NCBI GenBank assembly: GCA_963815665.1
Contig: CAWFHN010000013.1
Coordinates: 754,708 to 818,707 of the forward strand
From: DASUPK01 sp963815665
GTDB taxonomy: Bacteria; Actinomycetota; Thermoleophilia; Solirubrobacterales; 70-9
Direction of reading: 5' to 3'
DNA length: 64,000 nucleotides
Shown: positions 61,294 to 64,000 of the stretch, piece after piece
Layout: each line of letters begins with the position of its first letter
Position numbering within the stretch: position 1 is the stretch's first letter
Made by a program: the position numbers and the translations under genes
The notes under the pieces: generated by a model
What the model was told of the DNA's origin: nothing
Databases searched by the model: none
What the model saw: the letters and a program-made list of their open reading frames with translations, nothing else

Positions 61294-61583
61294 CGCGGCG
61301 TTAAGGGGCGACGGCCGGGTCTCGCTGCGCAACCTTTTCGAGAAGTCCGTGTTCTGAACGTTGTCTGACGCTCTGGCACTCGTTGGTTCGCCGGAGCCGG
61401 CGCGTAAAAAGCCGGGGAGTGGACAACGAAGGCCGGGAGCTCGGGGATTGCTCCCGGCCTTCAAATTTCTTGGGGCGGGGCACGGGGGAACTGGGAGAAG
61501 CGGCCTCGGCGGGAGGTCGCTGCTCGCGGGCACCTCGCGCGTAGAATCGCCCGGACGATCGAAGGCGACGAGAGGAAGTGGCG
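61294..61583. other. Largest intergenic gap (rarA to aldehyde dehydrogenase)
   Basis: The longest non-coding stretch, 290 nt. It contains a small CG-rich inverted repeat CGCCGGAGCCGGCG (61389-61402), a strong terminator (61428-61462) and the aldehyde dehydrogenase promoter with -10 TAGAAT at 61542-61547. The 134 nt between the rarA stop and the terminator are more than a 3' UTR usually needs and could hold a small RNA; no family is recognised. Confidence 0.5.
61428..61462 (+). terminator. Rho-independent terminator after rarA
   Basis: A perfect 13-bp stem (arms 61428-61440 and 61450-61462) with a 9-nt loop, followed by AAATTTCTTGG, a short T-rich tract. It is the most canonical terminator in the window and lies 134 nt downstream of the rarA stop codon. 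Confidence 0.85.
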
Positions 61584-63245
61584 ATGGAGGCGAGCAGCTC
61601 CCGCAAGACCGGCAGCCGGAAGTCCAGTCCCAACGGCAGCAAGGGCACCAAGTCCTCGGCGAAGCGCTCGAAGGCGAAGGCCAAGCCCGCGCTCGAATCG
61701 TTCAACCCGGCGACCGGGGAGCTGATCGGCACCGTCGAGACGATCACACCGGCGAAGGTGCAGGGGATCGTCGACGACGTCGCGGAGGTGCAGCCCTTCT
61801 GGGCGGCCCTCTCGCTCGAGGACCGCGCCCGGTACATGCGCCGGGCCGTCGACGTGCTGCTCAACGATCTCGACGAGATCGCGGAGCTGCTCACCAGCGA
61901 GCAGGGCAAGCCGCGGGTCGAGAGCTACACGATGGAGCTCCTCCCCACCGTCGACTCGCTCAAGTGGATCTCCGACAACGGCCCTCGGATCCTCTCGGAC
62001 GAGAAGCTCTCGATGCCGATCATCCTGAAGTCGAAGAGCGCCAAGTTCTCCTTCGAGCCGATCGGCGTGGTGGGCGTGATCGCGCCGTGGAACTACCCCT
62101 GGTCGATCCCCTTCGGCGAGGTCGCGATCGCGCTGATGGCGGGCAACGGGGTGGTGCTGAAGCCGGCCAGCCTGACGCCGTTGATCGGCGAGCGGATCCG
62201 CCAGACCTTCGAGCGGGCCGGCCTGCCCGAGGGCCTGATTCGCACCGTCCACGGCGGCGGCAGGATCGGCGACGCCCTCGTCAAGTCAACCGCCGGCAAG
62301 ATCTTCTTCACGGGCTCCGTCGAGGTCGGCAAGAAGGTCGGCGTCGAGTGCGCCAAGCGGATGAAGGGCTCGGTGCTGGAGCTCGGCGGCAAGGACCCAC
62401 AGATCGTCTGCGCCGACGCCGACCTCGCCAACGCCGTCTCCGGCGCGGTCTGGGGCGGCTTCGCCAACGCCGGGCAGACCTGCTCGGGGATCGAGCGCGT
62501 CTACGTCGCCGACGACGTCGCCGACGCCTTCCTCGAGGGCGTCGTCCGCGAGACCGAGCGCCTCACGGTCGGCGACCCGCGGGAGTGGACCACCGAGATC
62601 GGCCCGATGGTCTCGGACGACCAGGCGAAGATCGTCACCGAGCTGGTCGATGACGCCGTGCAGAGCGGCGCCACGAAGCTCACCGGAGGCCCGACCAAGA
62701 TCAAGGGGATGAAGGGGAGCTTCATCGCCCCCGTCGTGCTGACCGGGGTCACGCACGAGATGCGGATCATGAACGAGGAGATCTTCGGCCCGGTGCTGCC
62801 GGTGATGCGCGTGGAGAGCGAAGAGCGGGCCCTGAGCCTCGCCAACGACTCGCAGTTCGGGCTCGGCGCCAGCGTCTGGACGAAGGACCGCGCCAAGGGC
62901 GAGCGGATGTCGCACGAGATCGAGTCGGGAATGGTCTGGGTGAACGACCACTCCTTCTCGCATGGGGCCTGCCAGTGCGCCTGGGGCGGCGTCAAGGACT
63001 CCGGCCTGGGCCGCTCGCATTCCAAGTTCGGCTTCTACGAGTGCGTCAACGTCAAGCAGCTCGCCTGGGAGCCCGGATGGACGCGGGACATGTGGTGGCA
63101 GCCATACGACCGCAAGCTCGGCGATGCCCTCCGCTCCTCGGCGCAGTTGCTCTACAGCCGCAACGGCAACCGCCTGCAGGCGCTCCGCGAGGGCTTCCGT
63201 CCCCTGGTGGAGGTCACGCGGCGCACGATGCAGAAGGGCAAGTAG
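61584..63245 (+). CDS. Aldehyde dehydrogenase with basic N-terminal extension
   Basis: A 553-residue aldehyde dehydrogenase. The core from residue about 37 is standard: GVIAPWNYPWSIPFGEV, FFTGSVEVGKK, VLELGGKDPQIV with the general-base Glu, and ANAGQTCSGIERV with the nucleophilic Cys. Residues 1-36 are a Ser/Lys/Gly-rich extension (SSRKTGSRKSSPNGSKG) not part of the fold. The C-terminal 65 residues after the catalytic domain are also extra. The ATG at 61584 is preceded by GAGGAAG; GTG at 61578 is the alternative. The promoter has TAGAAT at 61542-61547 and a leader of about 30 nt. The substrate is unknown. Confidence 0.93.
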   Translation: MEASSSRKTGSRKSSPNGSKGTKSSAKRSKAKAKPALESFNPATGELIGTVETITPAKVQGIVDDVAEVQPFWAALSLEDRARYMRRAVDVLLNDLDEIAELLTSEQGKPRVESYTMELLPTVDSLKWISDNGPRILSDEKLSMPIILKSKSAKFSFEPIGVVGVIAPWNYPWSIPFGEVAIALMAGNGVVLKPASLTPLIGERIRQTFERAGLPEGLIRTVHGGGRIGDALVKSTAGKIFFTGSVEVGKKVGVECAKRMKGSVLELGGKDPQIVCADADLANAVSGAVWGGFANAGQTCSGIERVYVADDVADAFLEGVVRETERLTVGDPREWTTEIGPMVSDDQAKIVTELVDDAVQSGATKLTGGPTKIKGMKGSFIAPVVLTGVTHEMRIMNEEIFGPVLPVMRVESEERALSLANDSQFGLGASVWTKDRAKGERMSHEIESGMVWVNDHSFSHGACQCAWGGVKDSGLGRSHSKFGFYECVNVKQLAWEPGWTRDMWWQPYDRKLGDALRSSAQLLYSRNGNRLQALREGFRPLVEVTRRTMQKGK

Positions 63246-63363
63246 CCGCACAGACGTTTCGCCTGCCCCGGATTCGTGAATGATTGGGCAGTGCTTGGGG
63301 TCGTCCGGGGAAAACCGACCGCTCAACCGTGACTATCGGGCTGCCGATGGGTTACCGGTAGAG

Positions 63364-64000
63364 ATGTCCTCGATATCTACACGGGCAGGCAGGACGCAGG
63401 CGACGATTGCAATGCTCGCCGTGGCCGCCTGCGCGCTTCTGCTGGTGCTCGTCGGCGGGTCGAGCGCCGCGGCCGCCAAGCGCAAAACCCACGCGAGGAA
63501 GGCCGTCAGCTACGCGCAGCGGACATTCCAGCTCAGCGGCGCGAACAGAAAGCAACGCCTGACCGTGCGCTGTCCCGGGCGACTGGTTCCCCTCGGCGGT
63601 GGAATGACGAGCTCGCCGCTGCCGGACAGCGACGGCGAGGGGATCTATCCGCACTCATACGAGCGGCTCGGCGTGCAGCACGGTTACCACAGCACCGTGG
63701 TCCTCTTCGACCCCTCCGCCGGGAGCACGACGCCGCGCAGCGTGACGATGCAGGTCGCCTGCGCCCGTAAGCAGAAGCACGTCACCCCTCCCCACAAGAC
63801 GGTCTTCGTGGGCCCAGGCGAGACGAAGACCGCCGTCGCGACCTGCCCCGGTCGCCGGCATCTGTTCGGCGGCGGGTTCCAGCGCACCGACTTCGTCGCC
63901 CGCGGCGGCGATTACATAACCGAGTCCCGGGCGATCTCCCAGAAGTCCTGGTCGGTCACCGGCCGCGCCTTCGGCGGCTTCGGCGGCGAGCTGACCGCGA
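63364..64000 (+). CDS. Secreted protein with repeated CPGR/GGG modules, 3'-truncated
   Basis: The frame is open from the ATG at 63364 to the window edge (212 codons, no stop). The N-terminus has a hydrophobic segment (ATIAMLAVAACALLLVLVGG) ending SSAAAA, a signal peptide. After it comes a basic stretch (KRKTHARKAVSYA). Then VRCPGRLVPLGGGM leads a module closing with TMQVACARK, and ATCPGRRHLFGGGF starts a second copy. The pattern Cys-Pro-Gly, then Gly-Gly-Gly, then a final Cys is like the C-terminal module of the decapeptide-repeat protein at 52010. The function is unknown, probably cell surface. Confidence 0.75.
   Translation, partial: MSSISTRAGRTQATIAMLAVAACALLLVLVGGSSAAAAKRKTHARKAVSYAQRTFQLSGANRKQRLTVRCPGRLVPLGGGMTSSPLPDSDGEGIYPHSYERLGVQHGYHSTVVLFDPSAGSTTPRSVTMQVACARKQKHVTPPHKTVFVGPGETKTAVATCPGRRHLFGGGFQRTDFVARGGDYITESRAISQKSWSVTGRAFGGFGGELTA

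Overview
This is a GC-rich, densely coded bacterial chromosome segment. It has no rRNA, tRNA, CRISPR array, insertion sequence or prophage that I can see. The gene content points to an actinobacterium, most likely of the Thermoleophilia/Solirubrobacterales type. The pointers are a long Lhr helicase, a DUF2342-like zinc protein, DUF1385 and PAC2 proteins, frequent GTG/TTG starts, HD-GYP proteins, and secreted proteins with tandem GAVTxxKIA decapeptides. The taxonomic call is an inference from family content, not from a marker-gene search. No gap between genes exceeds 300 bases; the largest is 61294-61583.

Layout. 1-9.8 kb: the 3' part of lhr, a GAF/GGDEF/HD-GYP cyclic-di-GMP protein overlapping a FIST sensor gene, a Crp/Fnr regulator with pcm, an ASCH protein and an SRPBCC protein. 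9.8-11.9 kb: CIRCE-controlled groES-groEL. 12-19.4 kb: an SDR protein, a 7Fe ferredoxin, a CAP-domain secreted protein, mrp with a GT87-like membrane protein, an octapeptide-repeat protein behind two LexA-like boxes, a zinc metalloprotease-like protein and an inositol-phosphatase-like protein. 19.5-29.3 kb: an AdnA/UvrD-like helicase-nuclease with an altered Walker A, an SMR pump with its TetR regulator, PAC2, a YhaM-like protein, a membrane-anchored HD-GYP protein, two half-size TauE/SafE proteins and trehalose phosphatase. 29.4-35.8 kb: a divergent MFS/TetR pair with paired operators, PolX, a polyprenol-phosphate mannosyltransferase, thioredoxin and a HAD phosphatase. 35.8-48.2 kb: ileS, a ThDP decarboxylase, VOC, AraC and MarR genes, fumC, an FAD oxidoreductase, an aldehyde dehydrogenase and a SpoIID-type protein with permuted motif order. 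48.2-64 kb: an aldo/keto reductase, MTA phosphorylase with MTA/SAH deaminase, a decapeptide-repeat secreted protein, ychF, a BtrH-like protein, a six-gene minus-strand run from chrA to a methyltransferase that includes a frameshifted methylmalonyl-CoA epimerase, rarA, a second aldehyde dehydrogenase and a partial secreted protein.

How it fits together. Several genes concern genome maintenance: lhr, the AdnA-like protein, polX, rarA and an apparently SOS-controlled gene. Signalling by cyclic-di-GMP is represented twice. Many start codons sit 5-8 nt after a TANNNT hexamer with no Shine-Dalgarno sequence, which suggests that leaderless transcripts are common. The strongest leads are the tandem LexA-like boxes before an uncharacterised repeat protein, the orphan helicase-nuclease with Arg in place of the Walker A Lys, the single-base frameshift in the epimerase, and a Cys-containing module shared by two secreted proteins.
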